A stretch of DNA of 64,000 nucleotides from Proteus terrae (GCF_003144325.1 NZ_PENS01000006.1:1-64000), one strand, 5' to 3'; numbered from the stretch's first letter, positions 10,683 through 20,930 are shown. The notes: a model not told the origin generated them from the letters alone. A program made the numbers and translations.

Positions 10683-11183
10683 TTATTTAGCTTGAATTGT
10701 TGCGCTATCGACTAATTCCATTTCTTCACTGTTGAGTAATTTTTCAATATCAACAAGAATAAGCATTCTTTCATCTAAAGTACCTAAACCAGTTAAATAC
10801 TCAGTAGACATTGTGACTGCAAACTCTGGCGCAGGGCAGATTTGCTCTGGCTTTAGCGTAAGAACATCAGAAACGCCATCAACAACAATTCCCACAATTC
10901 GATTTAATAAGTTAACCACAATAACAACAGTATTGTCATTATAAGTTACATTTTCTTGTGAAAATTTAATACGCAGATCAACTATCGGAACAATAACGCC
11001 CCGTAAATTAGTTACACCTTTAATAAAGCTAGGTGAATTAGCAATACGTGTAACTTGATCATATCCACGAATTTCTTGAACTTTTAAAATATCAATTCCA
11101 TATTCTTCATCGCCCAGCGTAAAAATTAGAAATCCTTGTCCAACAGTTTCACCGGATAATTTCTCGAAATGTTCCGAAGCCAT
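10683..11183 (-). CDS. cheW: Chemotaxis coupling protein CheW
   Basis: CheW is the scaffold that links receptors to the CheA kinase in signalling arrays. The 166 residues form one CheW (SH3-like double barrel) domain, nearly collinear with E. coli CheW (167), including [20 protein letters not shown] and [13 protein letters not shown]. It lies 21 bp downstream of cheA. Confidence 0.97.
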   Translation of the reverse strand: MASEHFEKLSGETVGQGFLIFTLGDEEYGIDILKVQEIRGYDQVTRIANSPSFIKGVTNLRGVIVPIVDLRIKFSQENVTYNDNTVVIVVNLLNRIVGIVVDGVSDVLTLKPEQICPAPEFAVTMSTEYLTGLGTLDERMLILVDIEKLLNSEEMELVDSATIQAK

Positions 11184-11204
11184 AATCTTATTTTATCCTC
11201 ACTA

Positions 11205-13388
11205 TTAAATGACTGCGCTTGCAGTTGTATTCTTTTTCTTATTCGTCATTTGTGTATGACTTAAACGTTGCAATTCTGGTACATCAAGAATTAAAGCCAC
11301 ACTACCATCGCCCATAATTGTTGCAGCAGATATTCCAGGCACTTTTCGGTAATTGCTTTCTATATTTTTAACAACAACTTGATGCTGACCAACTAATTGA
11401 TCTACCAATAAAGCATAACGACGTCCGGCACTTTGAACAATTACCGCAATTGCTTGGGTAATATCAGTTTGAGCACCTTCAATATTAAAAGTACGATGCA
11501 GTTCAATCAGTGGTAAATATTCTCCTCTGACCTGCAATAATTTCTCATCACCAGCCAATGGATAAATATCATCTTCTTCCGGTTGTAAAGAACTGACTAC
11601 CGTTCCTAATGGTAAAATAAAGACTTCGTCATGAACTTTAACAGACATACCATCTAAAATTGCTAATGTCAGTGGAAGTAAAATACGAATGCGCGTTCCT
11701 TTACCCACTTCAAAACTGATTTGAATTTGACCGCCCATCTCTTGGATATTTCGTTTTACAACATCCATACCCACACCACGACCAGAAACATCCGTGACGA
11801 CTTCTGCAGTAGAGAAACCCGGTGCAAAAATCAGCATAGCAACTTCTTCGTTGCTCATATTTTCAGAAACTGCAAGCCCAGAGGAAATCGCTTTTTTCAA
11901 AATACGTTCGCGGTTTAATCCGGCACCATCATCAGTCACTTCAATACAAATATTACCGCCTTGATGTTCCGCAGATAGGGTTAATTGTCCCGCTTCCGGT
12001 TTACCCGCTGCAACACGATCGGCTGGCATTTCAATACCATGATCAAGACTGTTACGAACTAAGTGAGTTAAAGGATCGATAATTTTTTCAATTAAGCTTT
12101 TATCCAGTTCTGTTGAGCTACCAATCATGTTTAGCTCAACTTTTTTATTCATTTTACCTGCAACATCACGCACAACTCGAGGGAAGCGACTGAAAACATA
12201 TTCCATCGGCATCATACGAATTGACATAACAGATTCTTGCAAATCACGAGAATTACGCTGTAACTGAGCAATACAACTTAGTAAATCACTATATATTGCA
12301 GGTTCAAGGCTACCACTGTGCTGTGCTAACATTGACTGTGTGATAACCAGTTCACCAACTAAGTTGATTAATTGGTCAACTTTTTCAACTGCAACACGAA
12401 TACTGCTTGATTCTGTTTTTGGTGCAGCAGCCGCAAGAGGTCTTTTCGCTGATGCAGCCGATGCCACTGATGCTTTAGCAGGTTCTGCCGATGGCGTCAC
12501 TTTTTCAGCAACTGTTTTTTGTGCAGATGTAGCTTGTTCTATTTGGCTTTCAACATGAACATCATCAACAGATGTTGTACTTTCTTCTGTAACTGTGTTT
12601 TCTTCTGGCGCTTTTTCTGCAACAGTCACTTTTTTAAACGAGATTTGTTCAGGTTCAATCACAAAACAAAGTACAGCGCTGATATCTTCTTCTGTTGCAG
12701 TAGTTTTTAATATTGCTTCAAGGCCATGATGTTGTTTTTCAACTTGGCTAACTTCACCAAGGTGCTTTAATTCATCAAGCATTAAATCAATATCTGTCTC
12801 TTTAAGATCAGACAAAATAATATGATGGTAATAATGTCCATCAGCCGCCATTGTCGATGTTACTTCGACCATAGTTTCTACGGCTTCACTTTGCACACTT
12901 TCGGTGTCAGATGACAAAACAGAAGGTTCAGTCATTGTCGCTTGTGAGTCTGAAGTTTCAGATCCAGCAACAACCTCAACTTGAGGAGCGGATTGTTCTT
13001 CTTTTACATCGAGAGCCAGCTGACGCAACTTCTCACAAATATAGTTAAATGTTTCCTCGTCAGGTTCTTGTGAGTTTTTATGTGCATCCAATTGCTGTTG
13101 CATAATATCTTTCGCTTCCAGAAACAGGTTAATAATGTCGTCGGTGAGCGCCATCTCATGACGTCTTGCACTGTCGAGCAAGTTTTCAAGCACATGAGTG
13201 GTCTGTTGAAGTTTAACGAAGCCAAATGTTGCAGCTCCTCCTTTTATGGAGTGCGCACTACGGAAAATCGCATTCATCTGTTCTTGATCTGGATTTGCAG
13301 GATCAAGTAACAGCAAATGCTGTTCCATATCAGCTAACAACTCATCTGCTTCATCAAAAAATGTTTGATAAAACTCAGTAATATCCAT
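11205..13388 (-). CDS. cheA: Chemotaxis histidine kinase CheA
   Basis: CheA autophosphorylates in response to receptor arrays and passes phosphate to CheY and CheB. Domains in order: P1 HPt (His46 in FRSAHSIKGG), a long Glu/Ser-rich linker near 140-185, P2 response-regulator-binding region, a second Ala/Ser/Glu-rich linker near 260-325, P3 dimerisation, P4 ATPase (HLVRNSLDHGIE; GRGVGMDVV) and P5 CheW-like. At 727 residues it exceeds E. coli CheA (654), the extra length being in the two linkers. It follows motB by 35 bp. Confidence 0.97.
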   Translation of the reverse strand: MDITEFYQTFFDEADELLADMEQHLLLLDPANPDQEQMNAIFRSAHSIKGGAATFGFVKLQQTTHVLENLLDSARRHEMALTDDIINLFLEAKDIMQQQLDAHKNSQEPDEETFNYICEKLRQLALDVKEEQSAPQVEVVAGSETSDSQATMTEPSVLSSDTESVQSEAVETMVEVTSTMAADGHYYHHIILSDLKETDIDLMLDELKHLGEVSQVEKQHHGLEAILKTTATEEDISAVLCFVIEPEQISFKKVTVAEKAPEENTVTEESTTSVDDVHVESQIEQATSAQKTVAEKVTPSAEPAKASVASAASAKRPLAAAAPKTESSSIRVAVEKVDQLINLVGELVITQSMLAQHSGSLEPAIYSDLLSCIAQLQRNSRDLQESVMSIRMMPMEYVFSRFPRVVRDVAGKMNKKVELNMIGSSTELDKSLIEKIIDPLTHLVRNSLDHGIEMPADRVAAGKPEAGQLTLSAEHQGGNICIEVTDDGAGLNRERILKKAISSGLAVSENMSNEEVAMLIFAPGFSTAEVVTDVSGRGVGMDVVKRNIQEMGGQIQISFEVGKGTRIRILLPLTLAILDGMSVKVHDEVFILPLGTVVSSLQPEEDDIYPLAGDEKLLQVRGEYLPLIELHRTFNIEGAQTDITQAIAVIVQSAGRRYALLVDQLVGQHQVVVKNIESNYRKVPGISAATIMGDGSVALILDVPELQRLSHTQMTNKKKNTTASAVI

Positions 13389-13423
13389 CGTTACTCATTC
13401 ACCTTTACGCGATTACCAACAAA

Positions 13424-14470
13424 TTAGGGGGCTGTTCCCTGCTTTGTAGTAATATTTGTCGATTGTGATGGCAAACTTTCCCCAGAAACTCCTGTTTCAA
13501 CATTTTCCTTTTTTGATTCGGGAAGCTCAGATGCAGAAGACACAGACGAGCCCGTCTGTGTATTTTCTGCTTTTTCTTGTGGGGTTTCTTGCCCTGAAAG
13601 TAGAGGTTCAATTTCTGAAGCCTCAGTTACTGTCGGTGCAACCCGCTCATTTTCTTGTACAATTTTTTGTTCTGCTTGCTTCGTTAAGACCAGGATACTG
13701 ATCCGTCGGTTAGCAGGTGCAAAACCATCCTCTTTAACTAAATGAACTGTTGATGCCATACCCACAACACGCAACACTTTCCACTCACCTAAACCAGCAC
13801 CAATTAACTCTCGACGTGAGGCATTCGCGCGATCCGTTGATAGTTCCCAGTTACTGTATTTAAAAGCGCCACTTGCATAAGGAATATCATCGGTATGCCC
13901 CGATAAACTGATTTTGTATGGCGTGTCATTTAAAATAGGTGCAATTGCCGTCAAAATATCCTTCATATAAGGTTCAACGGTAGCACTACCGACCCTAAAC
14001 ATAGGTCGATTAGCTTTATCTATAATTTGGATGCGTAAACCTTCATCCATCATGTCGATTAATAAATGAGGCTTCAGATCTTTTAATCTAGGATCATTTA
14101 AAATGACTTGTTCTAAATTCTCTTTTAATCGGCGGAATTGTTGCTTTTCATTGAGCTGTTTATCTTCCTGGCCTTTTGGCAAAATATCACCTTCGTTATA
14201 AACAGGGTCACGCCCTCCCCCAGGAATAGGATTGGTTGCATCCCCGCTAAATCGCCCTTTTTCAATAGCGACTTTTAATGGCGTACGAAAGTATTCTGCT
14301 ACACGAGTTAATTCTTGTGGGCTAGAGATTGAAAGTAACCACATCACCAGAAAGAAAGCCATCATTGCAGTCATAAAGTCAGCATAAGCTATCTTCCATG
14401 CACCGCCATGAGTGTGATGTTGCTTTCTTCCTCGCTTTTTAACTCGAATGATTTGTGAATTACTCTTCAT
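13424..14470 (-). CDS. motB: Flagellar stator protein MotB
   Basis: MotB is the stator subunit that anchors the MotA5B2 proton channel to peptidoglycan. The 348 residues have a basic N-terminus, a single TM helix at about 28-50 with the proton-carrying Asp31 (AYADFMTAMMAFF), a plug region, and an OmpA-like peptidoglycan-binding domain (SGHTDDIPY, NWELSTDRANASRREL). It is followed by a Glu/Ser-rich tail from about residue 270. It begins 2 bp after motA. Confidence 0.97.
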   Translation of the reverse strand: MKSNSQIIRVKKRGRKQHHTHGGAWKIAYADFMTAMMAFFLVMWLLSISSPQELTRVAEYFRTPLKVAIEKGRFSGDATNPIPGGGRDPVYNEGDILPKGQEDKQLNEKQQFRRLKENLEQVILNDPRLKDLKPHLLIDMMDEGLRIQIIDKANRPMFRVGSATVEPYMKDILTAIAPILNDTPYKISLSGHTDDIPYASGAFKYSNWELSTDRANASRRELIGAGLGEWKVLRVVGMASTVHLVKEDGFAPANRRISILVLTKQAEQKIVQENERVAPTVTEASEIEPLLSGQETPQEKAENTQTGSSVSSASELPESKKENVETGVSGESLPSQSTNITTKQGTAP

Positions 14471-14472
14471 AA

Positions 14473-15366
14473 TTACTCTTCTTTCATTGCATCAGGATTT
14501 GCCTGCATTGGTGTCCGTACCTGACGTACATGTTCTTCCAACTCAATAAAAGAAGGTCTGTCTGCCAGAAAGAGGGTTTTACGTCCAAATTCAACAGCTA
14601 TCTGTGGCGCATATCCATTCATGCTAGATAACAATGTTGTTTTGATGCACTCCATCATTTTCATTTGCTGACTAGAGCGCTGTCTGAGTCTAGAAGCTAA
14701 TGGCGAAATAAAGCCATAAGCTAATAAAATACCTAAGAAAGTACCAACCATTGCGTGTCCAATTAATACGCCCATTTCGCCAGCAGGCCTATCTGCGGCA
14801 CCTAACGCATTAACAACACCCATAACCGCAGCAACAATACCGAACGCAGGTAATGAATCACCCATCGCCGATAAACCTGTTGCAGGTACTTCGCTTTCTT
14901 CCTCAAAAGTTGCAATCTCTTCATCCATCAGAGATTCAATTTCATAAGGGTTCATATTCCCTGTCACCATCAGACGCATATAGTCAGTAATAAAACTGAG
15001 CATATATACATCTTTCATAATGCGAGGATATTGGGAAAAAATGTCACTTTGTTGTGGGTTCTCGATATCTCTCTCTAATGCCAACATCCCGTTTTGACGA
15101 GCCTTTGACAATAAACGAAACATGAGTGCCATTAAATCCATGTACATCGCTTTATTGTAATTTGTACTACGAAGTAATTTCGGTAGGATCTTCATTGTCG
15201 ATACAATTGCTCTACCATTATTACCCACAATAAAAGCACCGATACCGGCACCAAAGATGATTATAAATTCGGCTGGCTGGTACAAGGCGCCTAAACTACC
15301 ACCGACGAGAAGATATCCCCCGATGACGGCGCTCATAACCACGATATATCCTAAGAGTACTAACAC
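14473..15366 (-). CDS. motA: Flagellar stator protein MotA
   Basis: MotA is the stator subunit that couples proton flow to rotation. The 297 residues carry four TM segments (about 1-20, 32-52, 168-190, 200-225) and the TM3-TM4 region PAFGIVAAVMGVV and MVGTFLGILLAYG. The cytoplasmic loop has the charged residues that meet FliG in the family. GTG start at 15366, as in E. coli motA, with AAGGGA six bases upstream. It is first gene after flhC, separated by 134 bp. Confidence 0.97.
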   Translation of the reverse strand: MLVLLGYIVVMSAVIGGYLLVGGSLGALYQPAEFIIIFGAGIGAFIVGNNGRAIVSTMKILPKLLRSTNYNKAMYMDLMALMFRLLSKARQNGMLALERDIENPQQSDIFSQYPRIMKDVYMLSFITDYMRLMVTGNMNPYEIESLMDEEIATFEEESEVPATGLSAMGDSLPAFGIVAAVMGVVNALGAADRPAGEMGVLIGHAMVGTFLGILLAYGFISPLASRLRQRSSQQMKMMECIKTTLLSSMNGYAPQIAVEFGRKTLFLADRPSFIELEEHVRQVRTPMQANPDAMKEE

Positions 15367-15446
15367 GCGATATCCCTTTAGCTAATTTCGTTATAGAGAG
15401 AATGGCGAACATAGCAGCAAGAGATAGGAGGGGGAGAGGAAACGGC

Positions 15447-15479
15447 TCAGGTTATAGATAACTAAGCTCTATAACCTGA
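15447..15479. repeat. Perfect 12-bp inverted repeat between flhC and motA
   Basis: TCAGGTTATAGA (15447-15458) and its complement (15468-15479) are separated by 9 nt. No U tract follows on either strand, so it may be an mRNA processing or stability hairpin, or an operator for motA, rather than a simple terminator. Confidence 0.7.
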
Positions 15480-15500
15480 TATTTAACTTTCAATCTCGAA

Positions 15501-16082
15501 TCACATTGCAAACTGTTCAAGACCATCCAACAGTTGTAAGTTAATATCGGCAGGATTGGCGGAAAGTTTACGTTTTTTTATTGCGCGAGAAGGTGGCTGG
15601 CAAAGACTACAAACATAATTGCTAGCTGGCTGGTGTGCGTGTGTAATAAATGAACCATTACATTTGGTACAAACGGAAAGTTGCAACATGCCACTTTCAA
15701 CAAAGCGTACTAATGTCCATGCTCTTGTTAGTGCTAAAATAGGTTCTTGATCTTTAACCGGCGGACATTGCTCTAAGTATAAACGATAAGCTTTAACAAC
15801 AGCCTCAACGCCAACACAACCGCCATTTTTTAATAAAAAGCGATAGGCGTTATAGAACATTGAGGAATGGATATTTTGTTCCCATGTCATAAACCAATCC
15901 GTTGAAAATGGCAGCATTCCTTTTGGAGGGGGGCTCCCTCTTAATTCTTTGTATAATTTAATTAAACGCCCCCGACTTAATTGAGTTTCACTTTCAAGCA
16001 TTTGTAAGCGGGCACCCAAGGTGATTAATTCCATTGCTAAGCGAATATCCTTCGCTTCTCGGACGATACTTTTCTCACTCAT
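15501..16082 (-). CDS. flhC: Flagellar master regulator subunit FlhC
   Basis: FlhC is the DNA-binding and zinc-binding partner in the FlhD4C2 activator of class II flagellar genes. It has 193 residues, as usual in Enterobacterales. The zinc cluster CTKCNG...CSLC lies near residues 137-160. It starts 2 bp after the flhD stop, the normal operon arrangement. In Proteus this complex drives swarmer-cell differentiation. Confidence 0.97.
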   Translation of the reverse strand: MSEKSIVREAKDIRLAMELITLGARLQMLESETQLSRGRLIKLYKELRGSPPPKGMLPFSTDWFMTWEQNIHSSMFYNAYRFLLKNGGCVGVEAVVKAYRLYLEQCPPVKDQEPILALTRAWTLVRFVESGMLQLSVCTKCNGSFITHAHQPASNYVCSLCQPPSRAIKKRKLSANPADINLQLLDGLEQFAM

Positions 16083-16084
16083 TG

Positions 16085-16435
16085 TTATGCCCGTTTCTTT
16101 GTCGCAGTAGTATCTTGTTCCGATAACTGACGAAACAAGTTAGAAGAAAGAAGAATGCCAGTATGGATTTGTTGCAAATCATCTACTCTAGATTCTTTAG
16201 TGAGTTGTTCTATTGTTTCGCTGTCTTCAAACCGGAAATTACAGATTAGTTGGTTTGTTTCAGCCAACTTAACCAATTGAGGCAATGTAAGCTCTGCCAG
16301 TGCATCCGCCATAGCGTCACTAATCCCAAGCCGAAACATTGCGGAAGCCTTTTCTTGGTTAATTAACCTTTGCGCCAAAAGCAAATACGATAAATTTATG
16401 TCATAAATATGCTTAAGCAATTCAACCGTACTCAT
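16085..16435 (-). CDS. flhD: Flagellar master regulator subunit FlhD
   Basis: FlhD is the helical partner of FlhC. The 116 residues carry the conserved [17 protein letters not shown] start. It is first gene of flhDC; the ATG at 16435 follows GAG and GGGATG motifs. A leader of about 235 nt and sites for CRP and RcsB lie upstream (see separate entries), so many global signals probably converge here. Confidence 0.97.
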   Translation of the reverse strand: MSTVELLKHIYDINLSYLLLAQRLINQEKASAMFRLGISDAMADALAELTLPQLVKLAETNQLICNFRFEDSETIEQLTKESRVDDLQQIHTGILLSSNLFRQLSEQDTTATKKRA

Positions 16436-16441
16436 CTCTTT

Positions 16442-16492
16442 ACATCCCGTCCGATTATATTGAACAAAGAGGATCTCCCTAATGAAAGATCC
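16442..16492 (-). promoter_or_regulatory. Candidate CsrA/RsmA sites in flhD leader
   Basis: On the minus strand CGGGATGT (16449-16442) overlaps the flhD ribosome-binding region and matches the GGAUGU core of CsrA targets. A hairpin AGATCC/GGATCT (16471-16476 with 16487-16492) displays another GGGA at the loop-stem border. Proposed from motif only. Confidence 0.35.
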
Positions 16493-16656
16493 CGAGGAAA
16501 TTAATATAAATGTAATATTAAATTTCCAGGCCCCATTTTATGAACATGACACGTAGTAACACTACCTTGTATTACTTAGTTACGGTCATTTTCAAAAGTA
16601 GCGAAAAAAACATTTAAATTAAAAGTAAACTTTAAATGCTCGCCAATATAGCTTGT

Positions 16657-16670
16657 TAAGAATAATCCTA
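16657..16670. promoter_or_regulatory. RcsB (RcsAB) box upstream of flhD
   Basis: TAAGAATAATCCTA matches the RcsAB-box consensus TAAGAATATTCCTA at 13 of 14 positions. It lies at about +2 to +15 of the proposed flhD transcription start, the same place as the repressing RcsB box of E. coli flhDC. Confidence 0.75.
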
Positions 16671-16678
16671 ACGCAACA

Positions 16679-16708
16679 ACTTTACTCCTTAACGATTAAG
16701 TTATTCAA
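16679..16708 (-). promoter_or_regulatory. Proposed flhDC promoter
   Basis: Minus strand TTGAAT (16708-16703), 18 bp, TAAAGT (16684-16679); both hexamers are imperfect. A start near 16672 would put the CRP site at about -72 and the RcsB box just downstream, as in E. coli. Chosen mainly from this arrangement. Confidence 0.45.
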
Positions 16709-16736
16709 CGGATAAAGTAGTCTAATTTAAATACTA

Positions 16737-16752
16737 TGTGAGTCACATCACA
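16737..16752. promoter_or_regulatory. CRP site upstream of flhD
   Basis: TGTGA-GTCACA-TCACA: both half-sites perfect with 6-bp spacing. It lies about 309 bp before the flhD start codon. CRP activation of flhDC is established in E. coli. Confidence 0.75.
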
Positions 16753-19700
16753 AAAAGATAATCATTATTATGGAATTAGTTCATTAACTATTCAAGTGAT
16801 AAAAGTAATAAAACTAGGTGTAAATTAATAAGCTAATCTACCCAAATTAAAATATTAATGATAATTTTTATTTTATACGATCTATTAAACTTATAAACCT
16901 AAAAATACAGCATAAAAGTTTGACAAATCCACAATTGAGATTTTTTTTGATCACGGTAACATATATTGATATATCTCCTCCTCATCTTTATCTAAACAAG
17001 CTTCCCAATTTTAATAAATATTTCTATAGATATTATTTTTTTCATCATTTACGTAAACCTTCAGAAATGATCACTTTTTATTTACAATTTGTTTGAAAAA
17101 CAACCTATTCTAATTATTTATAGTTATCCTAAATTTTCTTATTATTTCACAATTAAAATTGTCCTTTAAAATCAATACGATAACAGGATGTATTTATTAA
17201 GCAGAACGATAAGTCATATAAAATTAAATTCTTAGTTATGCATCTTCATCCTTAAATCATTGAATATTTATTTCCACGCTATTAAAGTTTCAATAGTAAT
17301 AATAAAATTTAACTAATGTTTACTAAGTACTATTTAACACTTAAATTACAGAACTCTTAATAAGAGTTTTATTGGCTGTAAATTAGTCACAGAGAAATAA
17401 TATACAAATACAAATAAGTTTTATTTATGAATCGCAGTATATATTATGAACAGTTAAAATTTAAAACTGCCACTGTTTTAATAAAAAATCAAAAGAATGA
17501 TTTTTTATTTAATTAAATAAAAAACACTTGTAATTTAATTATAAACTTAAAACGGAATATAAAAATAATACAATATTTAACTTAAGTTAAATTTAAAAAA
17601 ACAATCATTTTTTTATAAAATAAAGCCATACTTTATTAAAACAAAAAATAAAATTAAAATAATCTTATTTTTACTGTATAGATGTATATATTAATTAAAT
17701 AACCTACAATTAATTAAAAATATAACAATCAGTAAAAAAAGCATAAAGAAAAAAACAGATCAATTAATCATATTTTATATAATCACACTTCTTTTCTTAT
17801 AAAAAAAGACATTTTTTGAAATATAAATTTCAATTCCATAAAAAAAGATCCCAAAATCTCCAATATAAAGTAATTAATTCATAAAATAATAAGACAAAAT
17901 ATAAATTCTGTTTTTCCTATTATCAGCATTACCTCTGCACAATAAATAACTGTAATGACAAATATGACAACTCAAGGTTAACACTTGTACACATCAACTT
18001 TTTCAATGTAAAGTCAAAAAAACATATATGATTAAAATAACATCTTATTGATTATTCTATTGGCATTACCTAGAACTAAAAAATATCAAATGTTACTTTC
18101 CCCCCCCGAAACAACTCTTAACAGCAATTTGTTTTGCTCTTACAAATGATGAGTATTGTTTCACTTTTCCTCTTATCATTCGGTTAGCTTCTTTTTTTCA
18201 ACCTAGTTAGCACAAGTCTCAAGACATTACAGAACAAAAAGTGCTGACTTCGTAACAACACCATTACTTAACAAAAGTTGATGTTGACGGGATTAGGAGA
18301 GTATAAAGATTTAAATATCGATATGTTTTTACTTAAAACGATAAAATATATCTCTAAATACTCTTCTATTCTAACCACTAATTTGACTCATTTTATTACC
18401 CTTTTTATGAGTAATTTCGAGTTTCAAAAGATTTTTTCTCTCTATAAAAGCCTAATAAAATATTGATGTATCTAAATAATCAAGACTCATATCTCATTTA
18501 TTAGATTAATCTTAAAAACCAATAACCATGCTTAGTATTCTATACCCCAAAAGTGTTCTAAATTTTTGGAAAAGAAAGCTTTTGAAAAATATTGTAATCG
18601 TATTTTTCAAAAGTAATAATTGAGATTATTCATGCCGTGAATGCAAATACTTTGTGTATTGCTTTCAGTTCTATTGAAATGAGTTACATCGTTTTTTTAG
18701 TAAGCAAACATGAAATGATTGCTCACCCTTTTATACCAGCAATTTTTTTAAATTAGCGCTCCTCTTATACTTAGTTTTATCTTTTTTGGTAAATCGAAAA
18801 AGGTCAGTGGCACAATTATCCTTTATATATATTTTCACAGCAAATACTAATGACACATCTATTTCATACTAAGATAATTCTCCTTCTGTAATAAGTAAGA
18901 TTTACATCCTTGACAAAGTTATAAACAATATAATTCTGAAATTATTATTTTATCGAATGAAAAGAGTGGTGTGGTTTTTCTATGCGTATTATAAGATTAC
19001 TTATTGGTATCATTTTCCCCACATGGTCTTTACAAAAAATCCTACAATTTTTCAAAAGGTTTTCATTCATCATTGATTAGTGATTACAAATAACATACCA
19101 CAGCAATTCATCAGCTTTACTGTAGCGGTCTAAACTCACCATTTTCCTGAATTCTTCTCCATTTTCTGTGGGTTTAATTTGATTAAATTAAAAACATTAC
19201 TCAAAAAATCAAACTTAAATTAAATACGATAGAAAATATTGATAAAAATTTCACCAAATACATTGAAATAATTTGAGAGTATAATTTAGGTATTAAAAAA
19301 AAATCCAATATAATCAATAGAAAGCATTGATTTTAACCCAAAATTCTATACTGCACTAAGCCCCTTAATAACGACTTTTTGTCCCACAATACCTCTAAGT
19401 ACCTCATTTAATAAGTAAACCATGGGTAGCAACCGCTTACTTGATTTTAGTTTTTCCTGTTTATTAAAAACAAAATAAACAGAGATAAATCAAATTGTCC
19501 TAAAACGTGAGAATAATAAAGATGAGGAATCACGCCAAATATACTCGAACGCTGTTCAATATTTTTCATTCATAACTCATTATATACGGGTTAACCACAA
19601 TACAAATAATTGTGCATTAATCAATTTAGGTAAAAATGTTTGTTTCTATTAAAACGAAAATGAATATATTCCACCCTATTGCGTATTTTAATTAGCTTTT

Positions 19701-20100
19701 TATGAATACGTTTTTCCATTTTTTATTCCATAAAGTAATAGTTACAGAAATAATAATTACACAAACAAAATACTTTATTTCTATATATTAGTAATAATAC
19801 GTAATATATGACTAAGATCTCATTATACTCATCAGAGGAGTTAGTTCTTAAATTAAGTATTATGTTGATGATATGAATAATTTGAGGTTTAGATAGGCAA
19901 AAGTGAATGATTTACTAAGAGCATACAAAAGTATGTAACTGGTGCGAATAAGCGTAATCCCCCACACAACAGCTTGAAATATGACAGAACTATTACTTAC
20001 AAACTACAAAGTTATATTCTTTATAACTTTTATTAATACTCATATTCTTTTTTGAAATAACTTTGTAAGTTGATATCTAGTTTAATATCTCGATGACAAA
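16753..20100. other. 3.3-kb very AT-rich gene-free region
   Basis: I find no reading frame with a convincing start, Shine-Dalgarno and composition, no tRNA, and no strong terminator in this stretch. Sequence is dominated by A/T runs. An eight-C tract lies at 18100-18107. The longest frame (18278-18466, plus) is a 62-residue Ile/Leu/Ser-rich shadow-type ORF. It may be a distal flhDC control region or the remains of lost genes. Confidence 0.6.
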
Positions 20101-20131
20101 AAAGCCCCCTATATTCAATACAAGGAGCTTT
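20101..20131 (-). terminator. Terminator after mgtC
   Basis: Minus strand AAAGCTCCTT ... AGGGGGCTTT stem with mismatch, followed by T6. It lies about 30 bp past the mgtC stop. Confidence 0.7.
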
Positions 20132-20162
20132 GATTAGAAAAGCATTATTTTCAAAAGATCCG

Positions 20163-20861
20163 TTAAGCAGGATGTTCTGCAGCTATCTTCCAATTAATTG
20201 CACTGACACTCTTCTCTAAACTTACTCTACAAACAATCGCCTCTATCTCTTTTTGCTCAACAGGCGTTGCAAGTAATTCAGCACAAACTTCCAGCTGGCT
20301 AGGCATCAATGTATCAGCACTACTTAAAGACTGTAATCGAACATGTAGTCCATTTATTGCTTGCAAAATGAGTGTTCTAACTAAAACCTCATCTTCTTCA
20401 TGACAAATAATTCGTATTGAGTAACGTTGTTCAATATCTATCGCTTGATGCTGTGGCTGAGCGTTTATCCGCTGAGCAGCTTCTCGTAATAAAATATTCG
20501 CACAAAGAATAAGAAGTGTGGCTATGGTTGCTAATTGATATAAACCTAAGCCACATAACACGCCAATTCCTGCTGAACACCAAAGCGTTGCGGCTGTATT
20601 AAGCCCTCGTATATTCATTCCTTCACGCATGATCACACCAGCACCAAGAAATCCAATCCCCGAAACAACTTGAGCTGCAATACGGCCAGGACTATCTGGC
20701 GAAGTTTCTATTGAACTTAAAATAAAAACAGCCGCACCCGTTGCAACTAAAGCATTTGTTCTTAACCCTGCCATTCTTTGTCGCCATTGGCGTTCAGCGC
20801 CAATCAAAGCACCAAGACACATTGCAATTATGAGATTTAAAATATAAGGCGTCATCGTCAT
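20163..20861 (-). CDS. mgtC: MgtC virulence/Mg2+-starvation membrane protein
   Basis: MgtC supports growth at low Mg2+ and in macrophages and inhibits the F1Fo ATP synthase in Salmonella. The 232 residues are very close to Salmonella MgtC (231), with hydrophobic segments in the first 130 residues and the stretches GALIGAERQWRQRMAGLRTN, GIGFLGAGVIMREGMN and RGLNTAATLW. An ACT-like C-terminal domain follows. The ATG at 20861 has AGGA 7 nt upstream; an ATG at 20855 is an alternative. No mgtB follows, so it stands alone, unlike Salmonella mgtCBR. A 350-nt leader with short ORFs precedes it. Confidence 0.95.
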   Translation of the reverse strand: MTMTPYILNLIIAMCLGALIGAERQWRQRMAGLRTNALVATGAAVFILSSIETSPDSPGRIAAQVVSGIGFLGAGVIMREGMNIRGLNTAATLWCSAGIGVLCGLGLYQLATIATLLILCANILLREAAQRINAQPQHQAIDIEQRYSIRIICHEEDEVLVRTLILQAINGLHVRLQSLSSADTLMPSQLEVCAELLATPVEQKEIEAIVCRVSLEKSVSAINWKIAAEHPA

Positions 20862-20906
20862 GTTTATTTCCTCTACATGATGATTAAAATCGATATGAAA
20901 ATTTTG

Positions 20907-20922
20907 CTCTGATAGTTCAGAG
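20907..20922 (-). promoter_or_regulatory. Hairpin between leader ORF and mgtC
   Basis: CTCTGA/TCAGAG stem with a 4-nt loop, 9 nt after the stop of the proline-containing leader ORF and about 45 nt before mgtC. It could be one arm of an attenuation structure. Confidence 0.4.
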
Positions 20923-20930
20923 TATTGAAA

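Noticed and set aside
18278..18466. 62-residue plus-strand ORF in the flhDC upstream desert
   Set aside because: No good Shine-Dalgarno at the start, composition equals the surrounding A/T-rich DNA, and no family resemblance.
20101..20131. Possible tRNA-like or riboswitch fold near mgtC end
   Set aside because: Best explained as the mgtC terminator, since T6 follows on the minus strand.
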